Shown here: positions 1 to 7,466 of the stretch, piece after piece | How positions within the stretch are numbered: position 1 is the stretch's first letter | How the letters are laid out: every line of letters begins with the position of its first letter | NCBI GenBank assembly: GCA_963693025.1 | Contig: OY843749.1 | Location: forward strand, 1,116,001-1,180,000 | Direction: 5' to 3' | Length of the DNA: 64,000 bases | From: JAHRAW01 sp963693025 | Lineage (GTDB): Bacteria; Pseudomonadota; Gammaproteobacteria; Arenicellales; Poriferihabitantaceae | Made by a program: the position numbers and the translations under genes | Notes under the pieces: model-generated | What the model was told of the DNA's origin: nothing | Seen by the model: the letters and a program-made list of their open reading frames with translations, nothing else | Databases searched by the model: none

Positions 1-69
1 ATGCGGGTCGTCGCCGCCACCGGCAGAACGCCTCCACAGCCGGCAAAATCGCTCTCTATCCAAGTGCAT
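1..69 (-). CDS. possible 5' end of a divergent gene, cut by the window edge
   Basis: An ATG on the minus strand at 69 opens a frame that stays open for 23 codons to the window edge, beginning MHLDRERFCRLWRR. The Leu-Trp-Arg-Arg stretch resembles the first residues of some HD-domain phosphohydrolases, but this is too short for a family call. No good Shine-Dalgarno sequence is visible, and 70-239 upstream holds no other gene. It could equally be chance. Confidence 0.22.
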   Translation of the reverse strand, partial: MHLDRERFCRLWRRSAGGGDDPH

Positions 70-239
70 AGTCCAAGTCCATCGGTTGCGGGTGATTAGT
101 TGCACCGGAGTATATCCGGTTGCGGTTGCGGTTACGCGCGCGTCATTTTACAGGAATTCACCGGGTCTTGCCGATTTAACCCCGCCGCCGCGACCGCCGC
201 GGGGTATACTGCGTTTGATTTGCAAACGGAGAACCCGAA

Positions 240-1028
240 ATGATTGTTGAACAAGTCTGGACCGGCAACGCCCTCCGCAATTTCAACTACCTCATCGCCT
301 GCCCGCAAACCGGCGAGGCGCTGGCGATTGACCCGCTCGACCATCGGCGCTGCCTGGGCTTGGCGCGCGACAAGGGCTGGGAGATTACGCGCGTGGTCAA
401 CACCCACGAGCACGACGACCATATTGGCGGCAACCGCAAGGTGATTGAGGCGACCGGCGCCAAACTGCTGGCGCATGCCGGCGCGGGCGGGGCGATTCCG
501 GGCATCGACCGCGGGCTGTCCGCCGGCGACACGATTGCGTTCGGCAACGTGGCGCTTGAGGCGCTGGACACGCCGGGGCATACCATGAGCCACGTCTGCC
601 TGCTGTCGCACACCGACACGCCGGCGCTGTTCTGCGGCGACACGCTGTTCAACGCCGGCGCCGGCAACTGCCACCAGGGCGGCCATCCGGCGGAGTTGTA
701 TCAAACCTTCGCCCGGCAACTGGCGGCGCTGCCGGATAATACGGAGATTTACCCCGGTCACGATTATCTCGAAAACAACCTGCGCTTCACCCTCGACCGC
801 GAACCGGGCAACCGCGATGCCGCCGCCCTGCTGGACACCGCCGCCGCCCAGGACCCGAACCGCGCGATGATTACCACGCTGTCGCAAGAGCGCTTAATCA
901 ACACTTTCTTTCGCCTGCAAAACCCGGAAGTCATCGCGCAACTCCGGCTGAAATACCCCGACCTCGACGACCAACCGGATGCCGAGACCGTGTTTATCAA
1001 ACTGCGCGAGTTGCGCAACGATTGGTGA
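240..1028 (+). CDS. gloB: hydroxyacylglutathione hydrolase (glyoxalase II)
   Basis: This 262-residue metallo-beta-lactamase-fold enzyme hydrolyses S-D-lactoylglutathione to D-lactate and glutathione, the second step of cytosolic methylglyoxal detoxification. The dinuclear metal site is visible: THEHDDH at about 55-61, the His of DTPGHTMSH near 110, the Asp of CGDTLF, and YPGHDYLENN near 180. The C-terminal helical substrate-binding domain, with LRLKYPDL, is present and the length is normal for GloB. The ATG follows a purine-rich GGAGAACCCGAA region at good distance. It faces znuA tail to tail across 38 bases; no operon partner is visible. The call is secure because both metal-ligand sets and the GloB C-terminal domain are intact. 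Confidence 0.93.
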   Translation: MIVEQVWTGNALRNFNYLIACPQTGEALAIDPLDHRRCLGLARDKGWEITRVVNTHEHDDHIGGNRKVIEATGAKLLAHAGAGGAIPGIDRGLSAGDTIAFGNVALEALDTPGHTMSHVCLLSHTDTPALFCGDTLFNAGAGNCHQGGHPAELYQTFARQLAALPDNTEIYPGHDYLENNLRFTLDREPGNRDAAALLDTAAAQDPNRAMITTLSQERLINTFFRLQNPEVIAQLRLKYPDLDDQPDAETVFIKLRELRNDW

Positions 1029-1066
1029 GGCGGCGGCGCGGCGGTGGTGGTGCGGCGGCGCGGCGG

Positions 1067-2085
1067 CTATTTCAAGCAGCCGGTCAGCGAGTCGGCGATA
1101 CCGGTGAGCAGTTGAAACCACGCGTCCGGACCCGCCTGTAAATCCGCGCCCAGCGGGTCGAGTGTACCGGCTTCGGCGCCGGTGTCGGCGACCAGAGTGT
1201 GAACCAAACCGGGCTGGAATTGCGGTTCGCTGAAAACGCAACGCACGTCGTGTTCGGTGATGAGGCGTTTGATTGCCCGGATGCGCTTGGCGCCGGGCGG
1301 GCGCTCCGGGCTGAGCGTGACGGACGCCGCCGGGCGCAGGTTGAACTCGGTTTCGAAATACCGGTAGGCATCGTGAAAAACCACATAGCGCGCATCGGCA
1401 ACCTCGCGCAACCTCGCGTGTAACGTTTGCCGCAACTGTTGCAAGCGCGACAACAAGTCATGCAAGTTGGATTCGTAGTGTGCGCGGTTTGCGGCATCCA
1501 ACACGATTAATTCGCGCGCCACGATGCGGGCGATTGCTTGTGCGTTGGCGACCGATAGCCAAATATGCGGGTCGGTTGTCCAGGTGTCGTGGTTGGCGTG
1601 GTTATTGTGGTCGGCGTGGTCAGCGTCGTTGGCGTGGTCATCGTGGTCATCGTGGTCGGCGTGCTCAGCGTCGTCGGTGTGCTCATCGTGGTCGTGGTGT
1701 CCGCGCAATAAATGGATTTCATCGCTCAGCATCAACGTCACAACCCGCGCCTCGCCACTTCGCCCGGCGATGGTTTTTTCCAACGCACGCTCAAAACCGG
1801 GACCGACCCAGACAATCAAATCAGCCTCGCCCAACAACCTGACCTGAGACGGCTTCAACTGCGCCCCATGCGGCGACTGCCCGCCCCGCAACACAACTCC
1901 ACATCGCCCACCCCCCGCATCAACGCCGCCACCAAAGAATGAACCGGCAACACCGACACCGCCACGTTGGGTGCGGCGTGGGTCGGGGTCGCCGATAGCA
2001 GTAGCGGCAACAGCAAGGGTAGCAAGCGGATGAAACTATGTCGCTTGCCGGCGGTGGTAGAAGTATAGAAGTGAAACATTTTCAT
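1067..2085 (-). pseudogene. znuA: zinc ABC transporter periplasmic binding protein ZnuA, frameshifted
   Basis: ZnuA captures Zn(II) in the periplasm for ZnuBC. The 5' part (from ATG 2085) encodes a leucine-rich signal peptide ending THAAPN, then VAVSVLPVHSLVAALM, the start of the mature family domain. Near 1891-1897 the frame breaks: the family sequence resumes one frame over as LRGGQSPHGAQLKPSQVR and runs to a stop at 1067. One base appears to be missing. The remainder is complete: a His/Asp-rich zinc loop at about 1520-1700, then HIWLSVANAQ, VVFHDAYRYFE and VFSEPQFQPG. Either the gene is newly inactivated, or this is a sequencing error. It is divergent from zur-znuCB but separated from the Zur box by two repeat elements. 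Confidence 0.85.
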
Positions 2086-2105
2086 GTGAAAATCTCCGAC
2101 TATTT

Positions 2106-2301
2106 CGTCATTCTCGAGCGTTAGCGCCCGTTGCCGCGTAGCGGCTTACGGGCGCTTACGACCTCGGGAATCTCCCTAAGGCTAGCGTGAATTCCAACAA
2201 AGACCGTGCCAATCTTAGGGAGATTCCCGAGAACGCAAGTGTCCGTAAGCCGCCGCAAGAAGAAGCGCGGCGGCAACGGTCACTAACGCTCGAGAATGAC
2301 G
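2106..2301. repeat. dispersed palindromic repeat, A-spacer-inverted A
   Basis: It starts CGTCATTCTCGAGCGTTAG and ends in the inverse, CTAACGCTCGAGAATGACG. Two inverted A modules, each with an inner GC-rich hairpin and a GGGAATCTCCCTAAG inner edge, flank a spacer of about 35 bases. The left A module is a variant with a shortened hairpin. It lies directly upstream of znuA. Confidence 0.9.
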
Positions 2302-2310
2302 GCCTTACTT

Positions 2311-2578
2311 CGTCATTCTCGAACGATAGAAAAATAGGGAGCCGACAGGCGACCATATTTTTGTTTGTATCATCCCTGATACAAACCCTTCGGGCTTACG
2401 CGAAAATCCGCTCCCGGCGGATTTTTCATCGCTTTCGGGAATCTCCCTAAGGCTAGCGTGGACTTCGCCAAAGCCCGTGCCAATCTTAGGGAGATTCCCG
2501 AGAACGCAAGTGTCCGTAAGCCGCCGCTTAAAAGAAAAAGCGCGGCGGCAACGGACACTAACGCTCGAGAATGACGGG
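2311..2578. repeat. dispersed palindromic repeat, B-spacer-inverted A, with inner insertion
   Basis: This second element follows the previous one after nine bases. Its B module (CGTCATTCTCGAACGATAG...) carries an extra segment of about 70 bases containing the palindrome GTATCATCCCTGATAC and a CGCTCCCGGCGGATTTTTC stretch. The same insertion recurs in the element at 60738-60997, so it is a defined subtype. Confidence 0.9.
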
Positions 2579-2622
2579 TTATATAGAGAATGGCGATTAA
2601 TAGATAGCCCCTCACCCCAAAA

Positions 2623-2639
2623 ATGTTATATTATAACAT
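2623..2639. promoter_or_regulatory. candidate Zur operator
   Basis: ATGTTATATTATAACAT is a perfect 17-base palindrome about a central T, matching the form of gammaproteobacterial Zur boxes (TGTTATAnTATAACA). It lies 25 bases upstream of the zur start, so it would make zur-znuCB zinc-repressed and autoregulated. No second copy was seen next to znuA. Confidence 0.78.
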
Positions 2640-2663
2640 AACAATTCCCAACACCACCCCACC

Positions 2664-3140
2664 ATGCCCACATCCCGCCGCCGCCACGACCACAAGCACT
2701 GCATCGCCACGGCAATAGCACACGCCGAGACAGTCTGCCGGCAAAAAGGCATTCGCTTTACGCGCATTCGCCGGCGTGTGTTGGAATTGATTTGGGCGAG
2801 CCATCGGCCCGCGCTTGCTTATAACCTGCTCGCGCAACTGCGGCGCGAAAAACACAACGCGGCGCCGCCGACGGTTTACCGTGCGCTCGACTTTTTGTTG
2901 GAGCACCGGCTCGCGCATAAAATCGAATCGCTGAACGCCTATATTGGTTGCGCGCGACCCTCCGCCGATGGGCGCCGGCATATCGGGCAGTTTTTGATTT
3001 GCGACGGCTGCCATCAAGTCGCGGAACTGGACGATGCCGAGTTGCAACGAATGATTGAATCCAAAGCATCGCGCGCCGGCTTGAAGGCGGCGCGGCATAC
3101 CGTCGAAATCACCGGACGCTGCACGAGTTGCCGGCGATGA
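2664..3140 (+). CDS. zur: Fur-family zinc uptake regulator
   Basis: This 158-residue Fur-superfamily repressor binds zinc and then shuts off zinc-uptake genes. The winged-helix part (CRQKGIRFTRIRRRVLELI, then APPTVYRALDFLLE) occupies about residues 20-90. The dimerization/metal domain contains HIGQFLICDGCHQVAEL. The C-terminal CTSC pair completes the four-Cys structural zinc site. Assignment to Zur rather than Fur rests on the adjacent Zur box and on overlap of its stop codon with znuC (ATGA). The ATG at 2664 gives the usual family length. Confidence 0.87.
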   Translation: MPTSRRRHDHKHCIATAIAHAETVCRQKGIRFTRIRRRVLELIWASHRPALAYNLLAQLRREKHNAAPPTVYRALDFLLEHRLAHKIESLNAYIGCARPSADGRRHIGQFLICDGCHQVAELDDAELQRMIESKASRAGLKAARHTVEITGRCTSCRR

Positions 3141-3979
3141 ACACGCATCACCCACCCGGCGCGCCGCTCATCAACCTCGAGCGGATAAACTTCAAGCGCA
3201 ACGGCAAAACCATTCTGCAAGACGTCGACCTGTCGGTCGGCGGCGGTGAAATCGTCACGCTCATCGGGCCCAACGGCGCGGGCAAAAGCACGCTGGTCAA
3301 AATCGCGTTGCGCCTGCTGGCGCCGGACGATGGCGTGGTGACGCAGCGCCCCGGATTGTCGGTCGGATACGTTCCGCAACAGATTGAGTTCGACCCGACG
3401 CTGCCGCTCACGGTGCGGCGCTTTTTGAATTTGCAGCGCCGTTATGCGCGCACCGCCATCGACCACGCCCTCGCACAAGTAGGCGCCGACGACGTGCGCG
3501 ACGCGCCGCTGCAGGGGCTGTCGGGCGGTGAAGTGCGGCGCGTGTTGCTCGCCCGCGCACTGCTGCGCGACCCCGGCTTGCTCATCATGGACGAGCCGAG
3601 CGCCGGCATGGACATCAACGGGCAAGGCGAACTCTATCGCCTGATTCAAACCCTCCGCGAGCGGCTGCGCTGCGGCATCCTGCTGGTGTCGCACGACCTG
3701 TATATGGTGATGGCGGCGACCGACCGCGTGTTTTGTTTGAACCGCCACCTGTGCTGCAGCGGGCAGCCGGAGGACGTGCGCCGCCACCCGCAATTCCTCG
3801 CGCTGTTCGGCGAGCGCGTGGCGTCGGAGTTGGCGATTTATCACCATCACCACGACCACAAACACGACCTTCACGGGGAAGTGGAGCCGGCGGCGTTGGG
3901 TGACGATGTTGCTCCGGCGGACACAGCGGACTCGCCGCCCTCGCCGCCCACCCAAACCCAACCCAAACCCGATGGATGA
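3137..3979 (+). CDS. znuC: zinc ABC transporter ATP-binding protein
   Basis: This is the ATPase that powers zinc import through ZnuB. Walker A (GPNGAGKST, about 46-54), a Q-loop region, the signature LSGGEVRR, Walker B LLIMDEPSAGMD and the switch His in LLVSHDLYMV are all present. A long C-terminal tail has a histidine cluster (YHHHHDHKHD) that may bind zinc, as in other ZnuC proteins. I place the start at ATG 3137, which overlaps the zur stop as ATGA; a GTG/TTG start a few codons upstream is less likely. The stop overlaps the znuB start by eight bases, so zur-znuC-znuB is one translationally coupled operon. Confidence 0.92.
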   Translation: MNTHHPPGAPLINLERINFKRNGKTILQDVDLSVGGGEIVTLIGPNGAGKSTLVKIALRLLAPDDGVVTQRPGLSVGYVPQQIEFDPTLPLTVRRFLNLQRRYARTAIDHALAQVGADDVRDAPLQGLSGGEVRRVLLARALLRDPGLLIMDEPSAGMDINGQGELYRLIQTLRERLRCGILLVSHDLYMVMAATDRVFCLNRHLCCSGQPEDVRRHPQFLALFGERVASELAIYHHHHDHKHDLHGEVEPAALGDDVAPADTADSPPSPPTQTQPKPDG

Positions 3980-4769
3980 CTTCCTAATCCGCGCCCTGCT
4001 CGGCGGCATCGGTGTTGCGCTGATTTGCGGACCGCTCGGCTGCCTGGTCGTGTGGCAGCGCATGACCTACTTCGGCGCCGCGCTGTCGCATGCCGCGCTG
4101 CTCGGCGTCGCCCTCGGCCTGTTCCTCAAACTCAACCTGCAACTCGCCATCCTGCTGGTGTCGCTGGCGATGTCGGCGTTGCTGGTGCTGATGAGCCGCC
4201 GCCGCTTCCTCAGCACCGACACCGTGCTCGGCATCCTCGCCCACGGCTCCCTCGCGCTCGGCCTCGTGCTACTCGCCGTCCTCCCCGGTCTGCGCATCGA
4301 CCTCATCGGCTACCTCTTCGGCGACATCCTCGCCATCACCCGCCCCGACATCGCGTGGATCTACCTCGGCGGCCTCGGCATACTGCTCGCCCTGGCAAAA
4401 ATCTGGCAACCCCTCCTCGCCCTAATCACTCACCGCGACCTCGCCCTGGTCGACGGCATAAACGAAGACCGAACCCGCGCAATTTTCTTCCTGCTAATCA
4501 GCCTCGTAGTCGCCGTCTCAATGCAAGTAGTCGGCATCCTGCTAATCGTCTCCCTCCTAATAATCCCCGCCGCCACCGCCCGCCACTTCGCCCACTCCCC
4601 CGAAAGCATGGCCGCCCTAGCCACCGCCTTCGGCACCGCCGCCGTGGCAGGCGGGCTGGGGATGTCGGCGGTGATAGACACACCGACGGGACCATCCATC
4701 GTGGTGGTGGGAGCGGGGATTTTTGGGATGGTTGCGGTGTTTATGTCATTCGCACGACATAACCACTGA
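3972..4769 (+). CDS. znuB: zinc ABC transporter permease
   Basis: This inner-membrane channel subunit (265 residues) belongs to the ABC-3 permease family for Zn/Mn import. The start MDDFLIRALLGGIG gives a first helix at once, followed by GPLGCLVVWQRMTYFGAALSHAALLG, the conserved family region, and about eight further hydrophobic segments to RPDIAWIYLGG and VSMQVVGILLIVSLL. The last part, MSAVIDTPTGPSIVVVGAG, is the piece duplicated in degenerate form at 9635-9848. The 3' half has many CTA/ATA codons, unlike the 5' half. It is coupled to znuC. Confidence 0.93.
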   Translation: MDDFLIRALLGGIGVALICGPLGCLVVWQRMTYFGAALSHAALLGVALGLFLKLNLQLAILLVSLAMSALLVLMSRRRFLSTDTVLGILAHGSLALGLVLLAVLPGLRIDLIGYLFGDILAITRPDIAWIYLGGLGILLALAKIWQPLLALITHRDLALVDGINEDRTRAIFFLLISLVVAVSMQVVGILLIVSLLIIPAATARHFAHSPESMAALATAFGTAAVAGGLGMSAVIDTPTGPSIVVVGAGIFGMVAVFMSFARHNH

Positions 4770-4915
4770 GCCAAAAACCAACCACTCGTCATTCGAGCGT
4801 TAGTGTCCGTTGCCGCCGCGCTTTTTCTTTTAAGCGGCGGCTTACGGACACTTGCGTCCTCGGGAATCTCCCTAAGGTTAGCGCTGAGCCCAAACAACGC
4901 CATTCCCGCATCCCT

Positions 4916-6521
4916 CAGCCTGTGTAAAAACTCACTCTCTTGCGGTAAAATGTTTCATTCCCAATTGTATCGAGCAGGAGTTTAGTTATGTCGCATGTTC
5001 GGGGTGTGTCGCGTTATCAGGCGGCGTTGTTTGGCGAGACGTTGGATGACCGTATTGCTGCGGATAATGCGGTGCGGGTGATTGATTTGTTTGTGGATGG
5101 TTTGGATTTGCTGGAGTTGGGGTTTGGCAAGGTGATGGCGGCGGCGACCGGTCGTCCGGCGTATCATCCGGGGATGATGTTGAAGTTGTATGTGTATGGT
5201 TATGTGAATCAGATTAGGTCGAGTCGTCGTTTGGAGAAGGAGGCGGGTCGCAATGTGGAGTTGATGTGGTTGCTGGAAGATTTGCGCCCGGACTTCAAGA
5301 CGATAGCGAACTTTCGGAAGGATAACTTGGCGGGTTTGTCGGCTGCGTGCCGTTCGTTTGTGCATTTTTGTCGTGGTCAGGGTTTGTATGGCGGCGAGTT
5401 GGTGGCGGTGGATGGTTCGAAGTTTCGCGCGGTGGCGGGTCGTCGGTCGGTTTATACGGCGGAGCAGTTGGGTCGTGAGATGGAGCGGGTGGAGCACGGG
5501 GTGTTGGCGTATATGGAGGTTTTGGATACGGCGGATGATGCGGCCGATGAGGCGGATGCGTCGGCGAAAGTGGCGGACACAAAAGCCGCATTGGCGGCGT
5601 TGGTGGAGCAACGGGAGGCGTTGCGTTCGTTGACTGCGGAGTTGAAGGCAAGCGGTTCTAAGCGCGTGGTGTCGGGCGAGGTGGATGCGCGTTTGATGCG
5701 GCAGTCGGGCGGTGGTTATGCGGTGAGTTACAATGTGCAGACGGCGGTGGATGACAAACACAAGTTGATTGCCGCGCATGCGGTGACCAATGCGGTCAAC
5801 GACCATCGCCAGTTGTATGGAATGGCGCGGCGGGCGAAGGTGGCGCTGGGGGTGAATAAACTGACGGTGGTGGCGGACACGGGTTATCAGAATGGCGAAC
5901 AAGGAGCGGCGTGTGAGTCGGCGGGTATAACGGCGGTGGTGCCGCGGCAGCGGGTGGTGAATCCGCGCGGCGCTTACTATAGCCGCGCGGAGTTTGCTTA
6001 CGATGACAAGCGCGATGAATACCGTTGTCCGGCCGGCGAAGTGTTGCGGCGGCGGCGCAGCGATGCGAAGTTGAAGACGCATTATTACGCGACCAATGCA
6101 TGCGCGGGTTGTGGGTTGCGCGCTCAGTGCACCGGCGCGCGTCGGCGCACCATTAATCGTCATTATTACGAGGCGCAAGTGGCGCGCATGCACGGGCGGG
6201 CGGTGGCGCATCCGGAGTTGCTGCGGCGGCGGTCGAGTTTAAGCGAGCATCCGTTTGGCACGATCAAACAGATGATGGGCGGCGGTCGGTTTGTGTTGCG
6301 TGGTATGGATAAAGTGAAAGCGGAGATGGGATTGAGCGTGTTGGCGTATAACTTGAAGCGGGTGGTCAACATAATGGGCGTTGAAGCGTTATGCGAGAGT
6401 TTGACGGCGGCTTGATGCGGTGTTTTTGTATGGCGGCGTGTTTCCCTGATGGAAACATCAATAGGCGGATAAATTGCGCCGGATAAGTTCATGCCCGGTT
6501 CTTGAGTTTTTGCACGGGCTG
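4916..6521 (+). mobile_element. IS1182-family insertion sequence, 1606 bp
   Basis: The terminal inverted repeats are CAGCCTGTGTAAAAACTCA at the left and the inverse of TGAGTTTTTGCACGGGCTG at the right (two mismatches). ATCCCT flanks both sides (4910-4915 and 6522-6527) as a direct repeat. One full-length transposase gene fills the interior, so the copy looks complete and potentially active. The same ends occur on the MITE at 37944-38113. Confidence 0.9.
4988..6415 (+). CDS. IS1182-family DDE transposase
   Basis: This 475-residue cut-and-paste transposase starts after an AGGAG ribosome site. The N-terminal domain contains HPGMMLKLYVYGYVNQIRSS, a hallmark of this family. The catalytic triad can be placed at VAVDGSKF (D), VVADTGYQNGEQ (D) and LSEHPFGTIKQMMG (E). 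A zinc-finger-like insertion (CPAGEVL...CAGCGLRAQC) lies before the last acidic residue. A helical charged linker spans about 170-220. There is no frameshift or internal stop, and the length is usual for IS1182 members. Confidence 0.95.
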   Translation: MSHVRGVSRYQAALFGETLDDRIAADNAVRVIDLFVDGLDLLELGFGKVMAAATGRPAYHPGMMLKLYVYGYVNQIRSSRRLEKEAGRNVELMWLLEDLRPDFKTIANFRKDNLAGLSAACRSFVHFCRGQGLYGGELVAVDGSKFRAVAGRRSVYTAEQLGREMERVEHGVLAYMEVLDTADDAADEADASAKVADTKAALAALVEQREALRSLTAELKASGSKRVVSGEVDARLMRQSGGGYAVSYNVQTAVDDKHKLIAAHAVTNAVNDHRQLYGMARRAKVALGVNKLTVVADTGYQNGEQGAACESAGITAVVPRQRVVNPRGAYYSRAEFAYDDKRDEYRCPAGEVLRRRRSDAKLKTHYYATNACAGCGLRAQCTGARRRTINRHYYEAQVARMHGRAVAHPELLRRRSSLSEHPFGTIKQMMGGGRFVLRGMDKVKAEMGLSVLAYNLKRVVNIMGVEALCESLTAA

Positions 6522-6676
6522 ATCCCTGCGAGAATGACGGCTTTGTTGGAATTCACGGTAGTCTTAGGGAGATTCCCGAAGCGAAGAAAATATGGTCGCT
6601 GGCGCTCCCTATTTTCTACCGTTCGAGAATGACGGGGTTGGAGGTTATTTTTCTACCGTTCGAGAATGACGAACTA

Positions 6677-7423
6677 TCAAACCTCCCCCCGCCTCCCCCT
6701 ATACAACCGCCAAACCCCCCGCAACGCTTCGCCGATTGCCGTTGTGCGGATTGTGTGGCTGGGGGCGGCGTAGTGGATTGGGACTTCGGCGTAATTGGAG
6801 TGGCGGGCGTGGTAGCGGATTTCGGTTTGGAAGAAGGGGCCTGCGGAGTGGATGCCGGTTGCCAGGATGTCTTGCAGTGCGCGGCGGGTGAAGCATTCGA
6901 ATCCGCCGGTCATGTCGGTCAGGGTGGTGCCCAGCATGCGGTTTACCAGCGCGGTTCCGCCGCGGCTTACCAGATAGCGGAACAGCGCGGATTTGGGGAA
7001 GTGGGCGCCGCGCGCGAAGCGTGAACTGAACACGCAGTCCTTGCCGGCGGCCATGTGCTTGAAGAAGGGGGCGATGTCTTCGGGGCGGTGGCTGAAGCCG
7101 GCGTCGATTTCCAGTATCCAGTCGCAAGACGCTTGAATCGCTTCGCGGTAGCCGCGCCGGTAGGCGTCCGCCACCGAGCGGTTGTCGGGCGCCCACACGC
7201 AGCAGACCGCCGGCGTGGCGTCCGCCAATTCACGCGCCAGGTCGAGCGTGTTGTCGGTGCTGGCGTTGTCGACGATGAGGAACAGTTTGACATCCGCAAA
7301 GGCAAAGCCGTCGCAGACCGCCAGCACTTCGCCGACAAACGCCGCCAGCGTGGCTTGCTCGTTGGCGACCGGGCAAACAATGCCGAGGCGCGTGTCGGCG
7401 TAGCGCACGGGAGCGCTCACCAC
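6677..7423 (-). CDS. family 2 glycosyltransferase, polyprenyl-phosphate sugar synthase-like
   Basis: This GT2 enzyme of 248 residues resembles dolichol-phosphate mannose synthase: LGIVCPVANEQATLAAFV at the N-terminus, FLIVDNASTDNTLDLA, then the metal-binding region LEIDAGFSHRPEDI and DMTGGFECFTRRAL. It has no transmembrane tail, so it is expected at the cytosolic face of the membrane transferring a sugar from an NDP-sugar to polyprenyl phosphate. It lies 43 bases downstream of the GT-C gene on the same strand, so it is the likely donor-maker for that enzyme. The start is uncertain: GTG 7423 gives the full domain but has no clear ribosome site. Confidence 0.82.
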   Translation of the reverse strand: MVSAPVRYADTRLGIVCPVANEQATLAAFVGEVLAVCDGFAFADVKLFLIVDNASTDNTLDLARELADATPAVCCVWAPDNRSVADAYRRGYREAIQASCDWILEIDAGFSHRPEDIAPFFKHMAAGKDCVFSSRFARGAHFPKSALFRYLVSRGGTALVNRMLGTTLTDMTGGFECFTRRALQDILATGIHSAGPFFQTEIRYHARHSNYAEVPIHYAAPSHTIRTTAIGEALRGVWRLYRGRRGEV

Positions 7424-7466
7424 TTTGGCGGATGCGCGCCGGCAACCGCAACCTCGCTGCGCGTCT

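Larger units (their letters stand above)
4788..6671. repeat. dispersed palindromic repeat interrupted by an IS1182-type element
   Basis: The A module lies at 4788-4880, then the spacer with GCGCTGAGCCCAAACAA. After the IS (4916-6521) the spacer and B module continue to 6634. A further truncated B end repeats at 6642-6671. Removing the IS and one copy of its six-base flank restores a normal element, so the repeat is older than the insertion. Confidence 0.88.

Noticed and set aside
1520..1700. Tandem repeat or satellite in znuA
   Set aside because: The CACGACCAC-like repetition is the coding of the His/Asp-rich zinc loop, normal for ZnuA.
2187..2450. Small frames inside the repeats, recurring at many loci
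   Set aside because: The same peptide text (for example SVAAALFLLSGGLRTLA) recurs wherever the A module occurs; no ribosome sites and no conserved frame.
4025..4762. Arg/Pro-rich frame overlapping znuB
   Set aside because: Alternate-frame shadow; ZnuB has clear membrane segments and motifs in its own frame.
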